Positions 26,551 to 35,300 of a stretch of DNA of 64,000 nucleotides are shown piece after piece. Both the position numbers and the translations under genes were made by a program. The notes beneath the pieces were generated by a model. The model ran no database searches. It was given only the letters and a program-made list of their open reading frames with translations, and was not told the origin of the DNA. Origin of the DNA: Thiothrix eikelboomii (GTDB lineage Bacteria; Pseudomonadota; Gammaproteobacteria; Thiotrichales; Thiotrichaceae); the NCBI RefSeq assembly GCF_900167255.1, contig NZ_FUYB01000013.1, positions 47,923 to 111,922 of the forward strand, read 5' to 3'. Numbering within the stretch: position 1 is the first letter of the stretch; each line of letters starts with the position of its first letter.

Positions 26551-26561
26551 GGAGAAAACTC

Positions 26562-27506
26562 ATGCATCCAGCCTTTTCTGTGATCTTTTTTACCGTGGCC
26601 TCGGGCGCGGGTTATGGTTTATTTATCCTCATGGCCTTGGGTTATATCCTTGGTTTTGTGGAATTTGATAAAGGGGTCACTCTCGTGGGTGGCTTATTAT
26701 CATTAGCGCTAATTTCTGCAGGCTTATTATCCTCAACTTTGCATTTAGCCAATCCTAAAAATGCATGGCGGGCTTTTTTCCGCTTTAGAACTTCTTGGTT
26801 AGCACGTGAGGGCGTGTTTGCAGTGTTATTTTATCCAGTCGCCTTGTTATTTTTACTGGGTTTGTGGGTGAATCTTGAGGCTGGTGTCTACAATGGCTTT
26901 GTCGCTTTTATTGGCGTAGCCGCTAGTTTATTAGCACTGGCAACTTTATTTAGTACGGGCATGATTTATGGCTGCCTCAAAACTATTCGCCAATGGAACA
27001 CGGCTTTAACACCGACTAATTATCTGTTGTTAGGTTTAGCGACCGGTGGGGTTTTATTCGTGCTGGTTTTGGCTTGGAATGGCAAGCCCACCCTCGTGAT
27101 GGCTAGTTTATCGCTGGCTTTGCTGACTATCGCAGCGATTAGTAAGGCGATTTACTATTTCTGGGTGCGTACTGTGATTGGGCCGACGATCAATACCGCG
27201 ACGGGTTTCACTCGTGCTCAAGTCCGTTTGCTCGACACAGGGCATACTGCAGGTACATTTTTAACGGATGAATTTGCGTATTTCGCACCCGCTAAATTAT
27301 TGCTAGCACTACGGATCACGGTATTTGTCGCCGGCTTTTTTATCCCACTCATGCTGCTGGGTTTCATGGTATTAGGTGCGCAAGCAAGTGGGTTAGCTTT
27401 CCTTGCTATGTTGTCGAGCTTTATCGGTATTGGTGCTGAGCGCTGGCTATTTTTCGCTGAAGCGAGACATGTGATTCGTCTGTATCATGGAGCGCAGCAT
27501 ACTTAA
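26562..27506 (+). CDS. soeC: Sulfite-oxidising enzyme membrane subunit SoeC (DmsC family)
   Basis: SoeC is the membrane anchor that passes electrons from SoeB to the quinone pool. The 314-residue product is hydrophobic, with about eight predicted membrane helices beginning PAFSVIFFTVASGAGYGLFI, and resembles the DmsC family rather than NrfD. The segment STLHLANPKNAWRAFFRFRTSWLAREG between helices two and three is typical of DmsC-like proteins. It closes the soeABC operon and is followed by a strong hairpin. Confidence 0.9.
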   Translation: MHPAFSVIFFTVASGAGYGLFILMALGYILGFVEFDKGVTLVGGLLSLALISAGLLSSTLHLANPKNAWRAFFRFRTSWLAREGVFAVLFYPVALLFLLGLWVNLEAGVYNGFVAFIGVAASLLALATLFSTGMIYGCLKTIRQWNTALTPTNYLLLGLATGGVLFVLVLAWNGKPTLVMASLSLALLTIAAISKAIYYFWVRTVIGPTINTATGFTRAQVRLLDTGHTAGTFLTDEFAYFAPAKLLLALRITVFVAGFFIPLMLLGFMVLGAQASGLAFLAMLSSFIGIGAERWLFFAEARHVIRLYHGAQHT

Positions 27507-27539
27507 AGCTTTAGCCGAGCGTGTTAGTGCTGGTTGAGA

Positions 27540-27574
27540 CAGTATCCGTAGAATCTAGTGTAATACGGATACTG
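27540..27574 (+). terminator. Hairpin downstream of soeC
   Basis: An 11-base perfect inverted repeat (CAGTATCCGTA 27540-27550, complementary 27564-27574) with a 13-base loop lies 34 bases after the soeC stop. There is no T run after it. It may be an mRNA-stabilising end structure rather than a true intrinsic terminator. Confidence 0.5.
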
Positions 27575-27626
27575 ATCTGAGCGGTTGGCTAGATTTTGCT
27601 ACTAGCATCGTGGTAAAAAATCGGCT

Positions 27627-28421
27627 ATGTTGCTGGGCATGAGTAATACTGCTGAGCGCCTATTTGAGCTTCCAGTCGAAACTTTTGCCACTCCGCCCAA
27701 ATCCTTAGTGCGTGCAGTGGGTAAAGCGATTGGTGATTATCAATTGATTCGTGAAGGTGATCGCATTCTGCTGGGTTTATCCGGCGGAAAAGATTCCCTT
27801 TCGCTGCTGCATATCTTGCGTCATTTTCAACGCCATGCACCGATTCGATTTGAATTTGCTGCTGTGACTATTGATCCACAGTCAGGGGCGTTTGATCCAT
27901 CGCCCTTGATTCCTTATATGGAAAAGCTGGGTGTGCCTTATTTCTATGTGCGTGAGCCGATTATGCGCTTGGCAGAAACACACATGGATAATAATTCCTA
28001 TTGCGCCTTCTGTTCGCGAATGAAGCGTGGTCTCATGTATAAGACCGCCCGAGAGCAAGGCTATAATGTGTTAGCTTTAGCCCAGCATTTAGACGATTTA
28101 GCTGAAAGTTTTTTAATGTCAGCTTTTCATGGCGGCCAATTAAAAACGATGAAAGCGCATTATCGAATTGATGCGGGTGATTTGCGAGTAATTCGCCCGT
28201 TAGTGCAAGTCCGTGAGCGCCAAACGGCTGATTTTGCTAAGGCTGCGGGTTTGCCAGTGATTATGGAAAATTGCCCTGCCTGTTTTGATATGCCCACCCA
28301 GCGTGAGCAGATGAAGCAATTATTGCGTGCACAAGAGTTAGGCAATGCTAATCTTTTCAAAAGCCTAGCGACCGCAATGCGTCCACTAATTCGTGATGGC
28401 TTAGACGATACTTTCGAATAA
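27627..28421 (+). CDS. TtcA-family PP-loop tRNA thiolation protein
   Basis: The protein belongs to the PP-loop ATPases that thiolate tRNA bases; TtcA makes 2-thiocytidine at position 32. The PP-loop LSGGKDS is at residues 51-57. The two CxxC pairs expected for the iron-sulfur type are at Cys126/Cys129 (YCAFC) and Cys216/Cys219 (CPAC). At 264 residues it is shorter than E. coli TtcA (about 310) and diverges in the central region (LAQHLDDLAESFLM for the usual GHHRDD-type motif). The exact tRNA substrate is therefore less sure than the chemistry. An alternative start is the ATG at 27639. The gene lies between soeC and acs and seems to be transcribed on its own. Confidence 0.8.
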   Translation: MLLGMSNTAERLFELPVETFATPPKSLVRAVGKAIGDYQLIREGDRILLGLSGGKDSLSLLHILRHFQRHAPIRFEFAAVTIDPQSGAFDPSPLIPYMEKLGVPYFYVREPIMRLAETHMDNNSYCAFCSRMKRGLMYKTAREQGYNVLALAQHLDDLAESFLMSAFHGGQLKTMKAHYRIDAGDLRVIRPLVQVRERQTADFAKAAGLPVIMENCPACFDMPTQREQMKQLLRAQELGNANLFKSLATAMRPLIRDGLDDTFE

Positions 28422-28422
28422 A

Positions 28423-28434
28423 ATTGTCGACAAT
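28423..28434. promoter_or_regulatory. Perfect 12-base palindrome between the ttcA-like gene and acs
   Basis: ATTGTCGACAAT is a perfect palindrome located just after the TtcA-like stop codon and about 140 bases upstream of acs. Its core TTGT-CG-ACAA resembles operators of GntR/FadR-type repressors. A role in acs control is inference from position and form only. Confidence 0.3.
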
Positions 28435-28573
28435 CTATGGATATTTCTGGTGTTTTTCTGGACTTTTTGCCTAGATTGTATAAATATACTGTGCCGGAGA
28501 GCGATTTACACGAATAAAAACACAGAAGCACCCAGTCGTTTGTAAGCCATTTTTCGTTAGTGAGGAGTCAACC

Positions 28574-30517
28574 ATGTCTGATGTTAAGACGTATCCCGTG
28601 CCTGCTGAGTTTGCAGCGCATGCTCATATTAATGCTGAACAATATGCGAGCATGTATAAGCAATCTGTTGAGGATCCAGCCACTTTCTGGGCTGAGCAAG
28701 CTGAAAACTACCTGACCTGGAGCAAGAAATGGGATAACGTTTTGGATTGGAGCTTCGATGAAAGCGACATCCATATCCGTTGGTTTGAAGGTGGTCAACT
28801 GAATGTCTCCGAAAACTGCTTAGATCGCCATTTAGCGACACGCGGCGACCAAGTTGCGATTATTTGGGAAGGTGATAATCCGAATGAAGATCGCAAAATC
28901 ACTTATAAAGAATTACACGAAGAAGTCTGTAAGTTTGCCAATGTGCTGAAAAGCCGTGGTGTGAAAAAAGGCGATCGGGTTTCTCTCTATCTACCGATGA
29001 TTCCTGAAGCTGCAGTGGCGATGTTAGCCTGTGCCCGCTTGGGAGCAGTTCATTCTATCGTTTTCGGTGGTTTCTCGCCAGATGCTCTGCGGGATCGTAT
29101 CCAAGGTGCAGAGTGTGGCGTGGTGATTACCTCTGACCAATCTATGCGTGGTGGTAAGCGAGTGCCGCTGAAAACCAATGCTGATAAAGCGATTGCTCAA
29201 TGCCCTACCGTGCATACTTGTATCGTGATTAAGCGCGGTGGTGATCCCGTTGAATGGAATTCACAAGATGTTTGGTATCACGAGGCGATGGCTGAGGCTT
29301 CTGCGGATTGCCCTGCTGAGCCGATGGATGCCGATGATCCGTTATTTATTCTCTACACCTCTGGTTCTACAGGTAAGCCTAAAGGCGCATTGCACACCAC
29401 CGGTGGCTATCTGCTGCAAGCAGCCATGACACATAAGCTAGTCTTTGACTATAAAGAAGGCGAAGTCTACTGGTGTACTGCGGATGTGGGTTGGGTGACA
29501 GGCCACTCTTACATTGTGTATGGTCCTTTAGCGAATGGTGCAACCTCTTTAATGTTTGAAGGCATTCCAACTTATCCTGATGCAGGACGTTTCTGGGATG
29601 TTTGCGACAAGCATAATGTGGCAATTTTCTACACGGCACCCACTGCTATTCGCATGCTGATGGGTCAAGGTGAAGAATTCGTTAATCGTGCGAAGCTTGA
29701 AAAATTACGTGTATTAGGTTCAGTGGGTGAGCCAATCAATCCAGAGGCTTGGGAATGGTATAATCGCGTTGTCGGTCGTAATCGTTGCCCTATCGTGGAT
29801 ACTTGGTGGCAGACTGAAACAGGTGCACACATGTTAACTCCATTGCCAGGTGCTACACCGTTGAAACCGGGTTCTGCAACCAACCCCTTCTTCGGTGTGC
29901 AACCTGTGCTTTTGGATGATAAAGGGATTGAAATCGAAGGCAATCCAGCCGAAGGTAATCTAGCGATTAAAGCGCCTTGGCCGTCGATGATGCGGACTGT
30001 CTATGGCGATCACAAGCGTTTCTATGAGACTTATTTTGCTATGTACCCGGGCTATTATTTCACGGGTGACGGTGCACGTCGCGATGAAGATGGTTACTAC
30101 TGGATTACGGGGCGTGTGGATGATGTTCTGAACGTTTCAGGCCATCGGTTAGGTACAGCTGAGATCGAATCCGCCTTAGTACTGCATCCACAGGTTGCAG
30201 AAGCTGCCGTAGTGGGCTATCCCCATGAAATGACAGGGCAAGGTATCTATGCTTATGTCACCCTGATGTCTGGGGTTGAGGGTACCGATGCGCTGAAAAA
30301 TGAGTTAATTAATTTAGTGCGCAAAGAAATTGGCCCGATTGCTAAGGTCAACTTGCTGCAATGGGCTCCTGGCTTACCGAAAACTCGCTCTGGCAAAATT
30401 ATGCGCCGGATTCTGCGTAAAATTGCGGCTAATGAGTTGGATGGTTTAGGTGATACTTCAACCTTAGCTGATCCAAGCGTGGTCGATAATTTAATTGCAC
30501 AACGTGAAAACAAGTAA
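28574..30517 (+). CDS. acs: Acetyl-coenzyme A synthetase
   Basis: Acs activates acetate to acetyl-CoA through an acetyl-AMP intermediate in the cytoplasm, allowing growth on or recovery of acetate. The 647-residue product is full length. Landmarks are [30 protein letters not shown], the AMP-binding P-loop [33 protein letters not shown] and the [21 protein letters not shown] adenylation hinge. The C-terminal catalytic lysine is in [15 protein letters not shown] and is the usual target of inhibitory acetylation. The start is preceded by GAGGAG (TTAGTGAGGAGTC). A strong terminator follows the gene. Confidence 0.96.
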   Translation: MSDVKTYPVPAEFAAHAHINAEQYASMYKQSVEDPATFWAEQAENYLTWSKKWDNVLDWSFDESDIHIRWFEGGQLNVSENCLDRHLATRGDQVAIIWEGDNPNEDRKITYKELHEEVCKFANVLKSRGVKKGDRVSLYLPMIPEAAVAMLACARLGAVHSIVFGGFSPDALRDRIQGAECGVVITSDQSMRGGKRVPLKTNADKAIAQCPTVHTCIVIKRGGDPVEWNSQDVWYHEAMAEASADCPAEPMDADDPLFILYTSGSTGKPKGALHTTGGYLLQAAMTHKLVFDYKEGEVYWCTADVGWVTGHSYIVYGPLANGATSLMFEGIPTYPDAGRFWDVCDKHNVAIFYTAPTAIRMLMGQGEEFVNRAKLEKLRVLGSVGEPINPEAWEWYNRVVGRNRCPIVDTWWQTETGAHMLTPLPGATPLKPGSATNPFFGVQPVLLDDKGIEIEGNPAEGNLAIKAPWPSMMRTVYGDHKRFYETYFAMYPGYYFTGDGARRDEDGYYWITGRVDDVLNVSGHRLGTAEIESALVLHPQVAEAAVVGYPHEMTGQGIYAYVTLMSGVEGTDALKNELINLVRKEIGPIAKVNLLQWAPGLPKTRSGKIMRRILRKIAANELDGLGDTSTLADPSVVDNLIAQRENK

Positions 30518-30546
30518 GCACGAGCGGCTTTAATCTGAGCTCAGCG

Positions 30547-30576
30547 AACCGCCTCTTCATGAGGCGGTTTTTGTTT
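30547..30576 (+). terminator. Rho-independent terminator of acs
   Basis: A nine-base perfect stem (AACCGCCTC 30547-30555 with GAGGCGGTT 30561-30569) has a five-base loop and runs into a T-rich tail. It lies 30 bases after the acs stop codon. Confidence 0.9.
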
Positions 30577-30603
30577 GTCATACCGAAAGACATACCAAAA
30601 AAC

Positions 30604-30903
30604 TTAAGCGCGTTGTTGCACGACCACCCAAGGTGCGACTACGACAGCCCATAGCTGTTGATCATCCCCTGCCCAAGCTTTGGCAGTTAGATCGGATAAA
30701 ACACTAAGTTGTTGCGTCTTCAGCCAAGCGCTCACCTGTGGAGCTTCATCATTTGCGAGTGCACTGGCAACTTCAATTAAATCTAAATCAGCTGCTACCT
30801 GCAACACTCGTCCACGCGCAAAGAAAAAACCGAGTTCTTGCCAAGTGATGCGGCCGGTTTCTAAGTTCAGGCGAGTTCTTAAGGGAAGTTCAAGTTCATC
30901 CAT
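30604..30903 (-). CDS. DUF2288 family small protein
   Basis: The 99-residue cytoplasmic protein matches the DUF2288 family of unknown function. Recognisable segments are LRTRLNLETGRITWQELGFFFARGRVL in the first half, then the DLDLIEVASALANDEA segment and WLKTQQL. The usual end of the family, AWVVVQQR-like, is present as PWVVVQQR. The gene converges on acs and is probably monocistronic. Nothing in the neighbourhood suggests a function. Confidence 0.85.
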   Translation of the reverse strand: MDELELPLRTRLNLETGRITWQELGFFFARGRVLQVAADLDLIEVASALANDEAPQVSAWLKTQQLSVLSDLTAKAWAGDDQQLWAVVVAPWVVVQQRA

Positions 30904-31082
30904 TCAAACAGTCCAGAGTTTATAGTTTACTGAATACCACTATTGTAAAGAGCTAAGATTCTGAATGCCAAAGTTCGTTTGCCTTAGTAAACCCTCCGAC
31001 TGTCGATCAGGTTTTTATGCCTAACCTGTATTTGCTTGATAATCTGCAGATTCGGTTACTTCAAAGTGAATGAGCTCAGCAC

Positions 31083-31766
31083 GTGGATGCCCCAAGTAAT
31101 AGCAAAATAGCGAATTTGGTGTGGGAATTTAATTTCCGCCCGGATCACTATACACACGTGAGTTGGTTAGATCAGATGCCGGATGGTCCCATCATAAAAA
31201 AACTTGTCGGTAAGCAACGCAGTGCAGACCGTATCGTGCAGCATTTATTGCAAAGATTGGGGTTAGAAAATCAGGTATTTTTTAATTTTTCTAATTCATT
31301 GACCCGGATTGCTTTGTGGTCAGGTGATGATTTAGAGCGCCTGATTCTGTACACGGGTACGGTTTTCTATCATAAGCGTGTACAAAAGATTGTTATCCGT
31401 GAAGAAGTACAGCAACTCCAAGAGCAGCTGGGGTTTGATTTATTTAGCTTTATGCAACGTCGTTCGGCCTTAATGAAAGGCAATTTACCGTTGAATCTAA
31501 AATTACCTGAAAAACTAGATGCCCAACATAGTTTGATTGTCGCGGGTTTATTGTGCCTAAATCAGGCTCTGCAAGAATATCCGATTGCTTTGCGCAAACG
31601 ATTAATGCTGAAGTTGCCTTATCAATGGTATCTATTACTAAAAAAGGCCGAACCCTTGGGTAAGCAATTACAAGGGCAAAACAAAGAATGTGCCGCCTTA
31701 ATACAAAAAATAGCCATAGAAGTGCGCATGAGGATCGACAGCGATGGACAAATTCGTTTCAATTAA
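31083..31766 (+). CDS. sctK: Type III secretion sorting-platform protein, SctK family
   Basis: SctK proteins are part of the cytoplasmic sorting platform of type III secretion injectisomes, linking SctQ pods to the inner-membrane ring. The 227-residue product shows the weakly conserved family pattern: an N-terminal LVWEFNFRPDHYTHVSWLD, a central LTRIALWSGDDLERLILYTGTVFYHKRVQKIVIREEV, then LGFDLFSFM. SctK proteins diverge strongly. The identification leans on this pattern plus the directly following SctL-like gene, which it overlaps by 23 bases. The likely start is the 31083 frame beginning (MDAPSNSK); it reads GTG there with AGCTCAGC upstream, no strong ribosome-binding site. No other injectisome genes lie in the window. 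Confidence 0.7.
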   Translation: MDAPSNSKIANLVWEFNFRPDHYTHVSWLDQMPDGPIIKKLVGKQRSADRIVQHLLQRLGLENQVFFNFSNSLTRIALWSGDDLERLILYTGTVFYHKRVQKIVIREEVQQLQEQLGFDLFSFMQRRSALMKGNLPLNLKLPEKLDAQHSLIVAGLLCLNQALQEYPIALRKRLMLKLPYQWYLLLKKAEPLGKQLQGQNKECAALIQKIAIEVRMRIDSDGQIRFN

Positions 31767-32373
31767 GCCGCTAGACTCACAACTTGAGCCGGGCAAAGTG
31801 GTTCTGAAAGCGCATGACTACCGTCATTTAGTTAATTATGACACCTTGGTTCAAGAGATGGCTCAGCGTGACCAAGAGCGCGAGCAACAGGCTAGTCAAG
31901 CCCTGCATGAGGCGATTCAAGCAGGTATGCAGCAGGGACGTGCACAAGCGCATGACCAAGTGGTGCTGCAATTACTCGGCTTTACGGTCAAAATGCATGA
32001 CAATTTGCGCAATGTTGAATTGGCGATGGTGCAAGTAGTGCTCGATGCCGTACAGCAGATTCTACATAGTTTTGATGATCGTGAGTTAGTAGCGAGCACG
32101 GTACGTCGTGGGATGGATTTAGTTCGTAGCAGTAAAAAATTGATTATTCGTGTTCATCCACAAATGCAAGATGTGGTGCTTGAGCAGTTAGAAGAATGGC
32201 AGCGCATGATTGTGCATATTGAAGTCTTACCCGATACTCAGCTTAAATTAGATGAATGTGTACTCGAGTCCGATGTGGGAATTATTCATACCAGTGTTGA
32301 GCAACAGATTGAGTCTTTGATTCGCGCTTTGCGCAAGACTTTTCCTTTACCGAAAATACGTCCTGCGCAATAA
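31744..32373 (+). CDS. sctL: Type III secretion stator protein, SctL (YscL/HrpE) family
   Basis: SctL is the FliH-like stator that holds the SctN ATPase and connects it to the sorting platform. The 209-residue protein has the family layout. An N-terminal KAHDYRHLVNYDTLVQEM segment leads into a charged helix with a GMQQGRAQAHDQ stretch (the G-x3-G type packing region), then a helical core VELAMVQVVLDAVQQILHSFDDRELVASTVRRGMDL. The C-terminal FliH-like domain has IIRVHPQMQDVVL, the LDECVLESDVGIIHTSVEQQIESL segment and a final helix. The ATG at 31744 lies inside the end of sctK (23-base overlap), so the two are translated together. Confidence 0.85.
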   Translation: MDKFVSIKPLDSQLEPGKVVLKAHDYRHLVNYDTLVQEMAQRDQEREQQASQALHEAIQAGMQQGRAQAHDQVVLQLLGFTVKMHDNLRNVELAMVQVVLDAVQQILHSFDDRELVASTVRRGMDLVRSSKKLIIRVHPQMQDVVLEQLEEWQRMIVHIEVLPDTQLKLDECVLESDVGIIHTSVEQQIESLIRALRKTFPLPKIRPAQ

Positions 32374-32398
32374 AAAAAGCCGCTAGGAGACAGCGGCT
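32370..32398 (-). terminator. Rho-independent terminator for the minus-strand small-gene cluster
   Basis: A seven-base stem (AGCCGCT 32378-32384 with AGCGGCT 32392-32398) is followed on the minus strand by seven T residues. It reads in the direction of the genes at 32425-33837 and overlaps the end of sctL on the opposite strand. Confidence 0.85.
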
Positions 32399-32424
32399 AT
32401 GTAACTTAACAAGAGTAACTGAAT

Positions 32425-32619
32425 TTATTTCCAGAAATTAGCTTCTTTAGAAGCAATTTCACGCACTTCAGCTGCTAGCTCTGTGTAATGGTCACGGTAC
32501 TCTTTCCACTCACCGACATAATACGCTTCGGCATTAAACTCGCCTGACTTCTCATACGCCGTGAATTTCTTTTGCATTTCCAACATTTCTTGAATCAGGG
32601 CTTGTTTGCGCTCGTTCAT
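32425..32619 (-). CDS. Small charged protein next to the DsrC-like gene
   Basis: The 64-residue product (MNERKQALIQEMLEMQKKF..., ending ASKEANFWK) has no family I can name. It is helical, highly charged and rich in Glu, Lys and Tyr, with no cysteine, signal peptide or membrane segment, so it should be a soluble cytoplasmic protein. A weak AAGAG ribosome-binding site lies nine bases before the ATG. It lies 85 bases downstream of the cysteine-less DsrC-like gene and directly before a terminator, suggesting it is the last gene of the cas6-like / DsrC-like cluster. Confidence 0.7.
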   Translation of the reverse strand: MNERKQALIQEMLEMQKKFTAYEKSGEFNAEAYYVGEWKEYRDHYTELAAEVREIASKEANFWK

Positions 32620-32704
32620 AGTCTTGATCTCTTAACTCATGCGATTAGCTGAGCATAAACGGTGTACTAGGCACAGCCTATACCCCTTAATGGTTAACTT
32701 TAGC

Positions 32705-33049
32705 TTAGTAGCCACCTTTACGATTCGTCGCTGGTAAGCCCGCCACTTTAAGGCCTTGTTTACTCGGTGCACGCGGGAACAGAGTATACAGGTCTTTGCT
32801 GCTAAGCTTTTTGTTATCCCATTTTTCAGCCATCGCTTTCAAAATTGCCCGCTCCATCGGCTGGTTACCATTATTGTTGATGTATTCATCCCGCAAATAA
32901 TGGAGTACATCCCAATGCTGATCCGTCAGGGTTTCGATGCCTTCTCCGGTTGCTAAATGTTGGGCGACTGCTTCATTCCAGTCATTCAGATCGACTAAGT
33001 ACCCCGTTTCGGTTACTTCAATCGTTTTGCCATCTATTTCTAATGCCAT
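32705..33049 (-). CDS. DsrC/TusE-family protein lacking both functional cysteines
   Basis: The 114-residue sequence has the DsrC fold features: MALEIDGKTIEVTETGYLVDLNDWNEAVA at the N-terminus, QHWDVLHYLRDEY in the middle and a DLYTLFPRAPSKQGLKVAGLP end. The true DsrC in this window (46449-46787) carries Cys100 and Cys111 in its C-terminal arm. Here the equivalent positions are non-cysteine and the arm ends in NRKGGY. Without these cysteines it cannot carry the sulfur or trisulfide. The family contains cysteine-free paralogues proposed to be regulatory (RspA type), and this is the most likely class. A GAGGAA ribosome-binding site lies just before the ATG. Confidence 0.88.
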   Translation of the reverse strand: MALEIDGKTIEVTETGYLVDLNDWNEAVAQHLATGEGIETLTDQHWDVLHYLRDEYINNNGNQPMERAILKAMAEKWDNKKLSSKDLYTLFPRAPSKQGLKVAGLPATNRKGGY

Positions 33050-33150
33050 CGTCGTTCCTCTTATGCTTTAGTGTATCTTCAACACGCTTGGAAAAATTAT
33101 ACTGTGCGCCTGCGTGCTCACTATTGCTCTAAAGGGATAGCTGAATCAGA

Positions 33151-33837
33151 TTATTCGGTGGGTTTTAAAGTTTTAATGCCTTTATGTGGCATCAATAACC
33201 CACAGCCAAACTGACGGCCTGCCCCTAAGCCGATTTGTTGCAGGCGAATCGAGGTTGCATTATCTAAATCGGCTAGCATCAAATGGCGAGTCAGGCGTTT
33301 ACCATCAGGGGTTTGCAAGTGGTGGCTACGGCCACACAGCATTTTTTTGACTTTGAACTGGGTCAGTTGCTGCACTTCGGCGGCCATGCGCTGTAAAAAT
33401 TGTTCTTCAGTTTCTGTTTCAGAGGATAAGACATAACGTGCAAACAATACCGCTGCATTGGAGAAGGGTTTTTCTTTCGCCTCACCCACGACTAATTGAT
33501 AGTCAGCCCAGCTTAAAGTTTGCCCACTGAGTGCTTTAGCTGCTGTCAGTCGGTGCTTAGGTAGGCGTAATTCTAAGCGCGTGCGCCGCGAAGGAATCAG
33601 TAAACCACTCTGATCCTCAGGGCGTAACCACCCATTGCCGCTCTCAGCGACATGAATAGTATGCACCCCCGCTAAGGGCTCTGTATCCAACCAAGGCAAA
33701 GCCGCCCGAACAGCCACTGATAAATCCCAAGCATGATCAATCGGCAATTGTTTGCAATGCAAGGCAAAGCTTAAGTCTAAGACCTCATCAGAGGCCTGAT
33801 AGGGCAGGGTTTTATCTTCGTCTTCTTGCCAAAACAT
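33151..33837 (-). CDS. Cas6/Cmx6-like (type I-MYXAN) protein without CRISPR context
   Basis: The 228-residue product fits the Cas6/Cmx6 RAMP family. It has an N-terminal DLSFALHCKQLPIDHAWDLSVAV, a central GVHTIHVAESGNGWLRPE, RTRLELRLPKHRL, and the glycine-rich C-terminal loop QQIGLGAGRQFGCGLLMPHKG that is characteristic of the family. Cas6 proteins cut precursor CRISPR RNA. A histidine in the IDHAW segment is a candidate catalytic residue, but I cannot confirm activity. No CRISPR repeats and no other cas genes are present here. The gene instead heads a cluster with a DsrC-like protein and a small protein, so its role may lie outside CRISPR. Confidence 0.78.
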   Translation of the reverse strand: MFWQEDEDKTLPYQASDEVLDLSFALHCKQLPIDHAWDLSVAVRAALPWLDTEPLAGVHTIHVAESGNGWLRPEDQSGLLIPSRRTRLELRLPKHRLTAAKALSGQTLSWADYQLVVGEAKEKPFSNAAVLFARYVLSSETETEEQFLQRMAAEVQQLTQFKVKKMLCGRSHHLQTPDGKRLTRHLMLADLDNATSIRLQQIGLGAGRQFGCGLLMPHKGIKTLKPTE

Positions 33838-34026
33838 CCGATTTTACCTTTGAAAAAGCAGATCAGCAGCAAAGCATGCTTTCAGCAATTTGTATATATT
33901 CAGCATGGAAGATGGCTACACATGGCAGCATCTTGCGGATGGGGCTTGCAATCAGCCTAGGCATGGCGTACAAGGATTTCCCCATTTTATTTCAAGTTAT
34001 TAAAAGCGAATAGGACATCAAATTTC

Positions 34027-35223
34027 ATGAGCGAGTCTCTCTCTCCTCCAAATATTGTTCCTTTGGAACAGATTTTACCAGATGAACCGTTGTTGATGAT
34101 GGGGGCGGGACCAGTACCGATTCCGCAAAAAGTTGCGGCGGCGAATTCAATTGTTATCAATCACCTCGGTGATACCATGAATCGGGCGATTGAGCAGGTT
34201 AAAGACATGAGTCGCTATGTCTTCCAAACCCGCTCTTCACATGTGATGGGGGTCAGTGGCCCTGGCTCAGCCGCGATGGAAATGGCGATTGCCAATTTAG
34301 TCATGCCCGGCTCACGAGTTTTGTGTATTACCAATGGTTATTTTAGCCAGCGCTTAGCCGAAATGTCACGTCGGGTCAGGGCTGAGCCAACTATTTTAGA
34401 AATGCCCAAAAATCAGGGTGTCGATGTCGAGCTGGTTGAGCGTGAACTGCAACGGGGTCACTATGATGTGGTGACGATGGTGCAGGGTGAAACTTCAAAT
34501 ACCGTTTACAATCGTCATCTTGAGCAAATCGCTCAATTAGCTAAACGCTATGGTTGTTTAATTATTGTCGATGCGGTCTGTACGCTTAGCACCATGCCGC
34601 TGGAAATGGATAATTGGCAGGTGGATGCCATTATTACGGGTGGGCAAAAAGGTTTATCTTCGATTCCGGGGGTATCGCTATTAGCTTTCTCAGAAGAGGC
34701 TTGGGTACGCAAAATTGCCAACCGCCAAGATTTGCCGTATCACTGGTGCTTGGATGCGCAATTAGCGGATAAATTTTGGAATCAAAAATCGTATCACTAC
34801 ACCGCGCCCGTATCGGGGATTTTGGCGCTGCACGAAGCTTTACGCTTAGTCTGTGAAGAAACCCTGCCCAATCGCTTCCGTCGCCATTTACGCTGCTCTG
34901 AAGCTTTGCAAGCGGGCTTAGAGGCGATGGGCTTAGATTTATTGATTGAAAAGCAGCATCGCTTAAATTCAGTGATTGGTATTATCGTGCCGGATCATGT
35001 CTCTGCGGATGCGGTGCGAGCAGACATGTCTTGTGTCCACAAAGTCGAAATTTCCGGCGCATTTGGCCTGAATATCCTACGGATTGGGCAAATGGGCGAG
35101 CAAAGTCGAGCGCATAATTTATTCAGAACCTTGCATGCCTTTGGTTCAAGTATGCGTAAATGCGGTGCAAAGCTGGATTTGCCAGCGGGAATGGCCGAGT
35201 TGGAGCGGGTGTTGTCGAATTAG
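34027..35223 (+). CDS. Class V aminotransferase (alanine/serine-glyoxylate aminotransferase family)
   Basis: This is a PLP-dependent aminotransferase of 398 residues. It has the AGXT-type start LMMGAGPVPIPQKV, the PLP-phosphate region MGVSGPGSAAMEMAIANLVMPGSRVL and the cofactor-stacking aspartate in LIIVDAVCTLSTMPLEMD. The Schiff-base lysine is in TGGQKGLSSIPG. The family transfers amino groups between alanine, serine or phosphonates and glyoxylate-type acceptors. The precise substrates cannot be set from sequence or context. The gene stands alone between two minus-strand genes. Confidence 0.88.
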   Translation: MSESLSPPNIVPLEQILPDEPLLMMGAGPVPIPQKVAAANSIVINHLGDTMNRAIEQVKDMSRYVFQTRSSHVMGVSGPGSAAMEMAIANLVMPGSRVLCITNGYFSQRLAEMSRRVRAEPTILEMPKNQGVDVELVERELQRGHYDVVTMVQGETSNTVYNRHLEQIAQLAKRYGCLIIVDAVCTLSTMPLEMDNWQVDAIITGGQKGLSSIPGVSLLAFSEEAWVRKIANRQDLPYHWCLDAQLADKFWNQKSYHYTAPVSGILALHEALRLVCEETLPNRFRRHLRCSEALQAGLEAMGLDLLIEKQHRLNSVIGIIVPDHVSADAVRADMSCVHKVEISGAFGLNILRIGQMGEQSRAHNLFRTLHAFGSSMRKCGAKLDLPAGMAELERVLSN

Positions 35224-35300
35224 CGGCAGCTTCGAGTCTATTTTCAAGCTGTGATTGAGCCAGCTGCTGGATTTAAGTAGCTGGCTTGAAACAACTCTGA

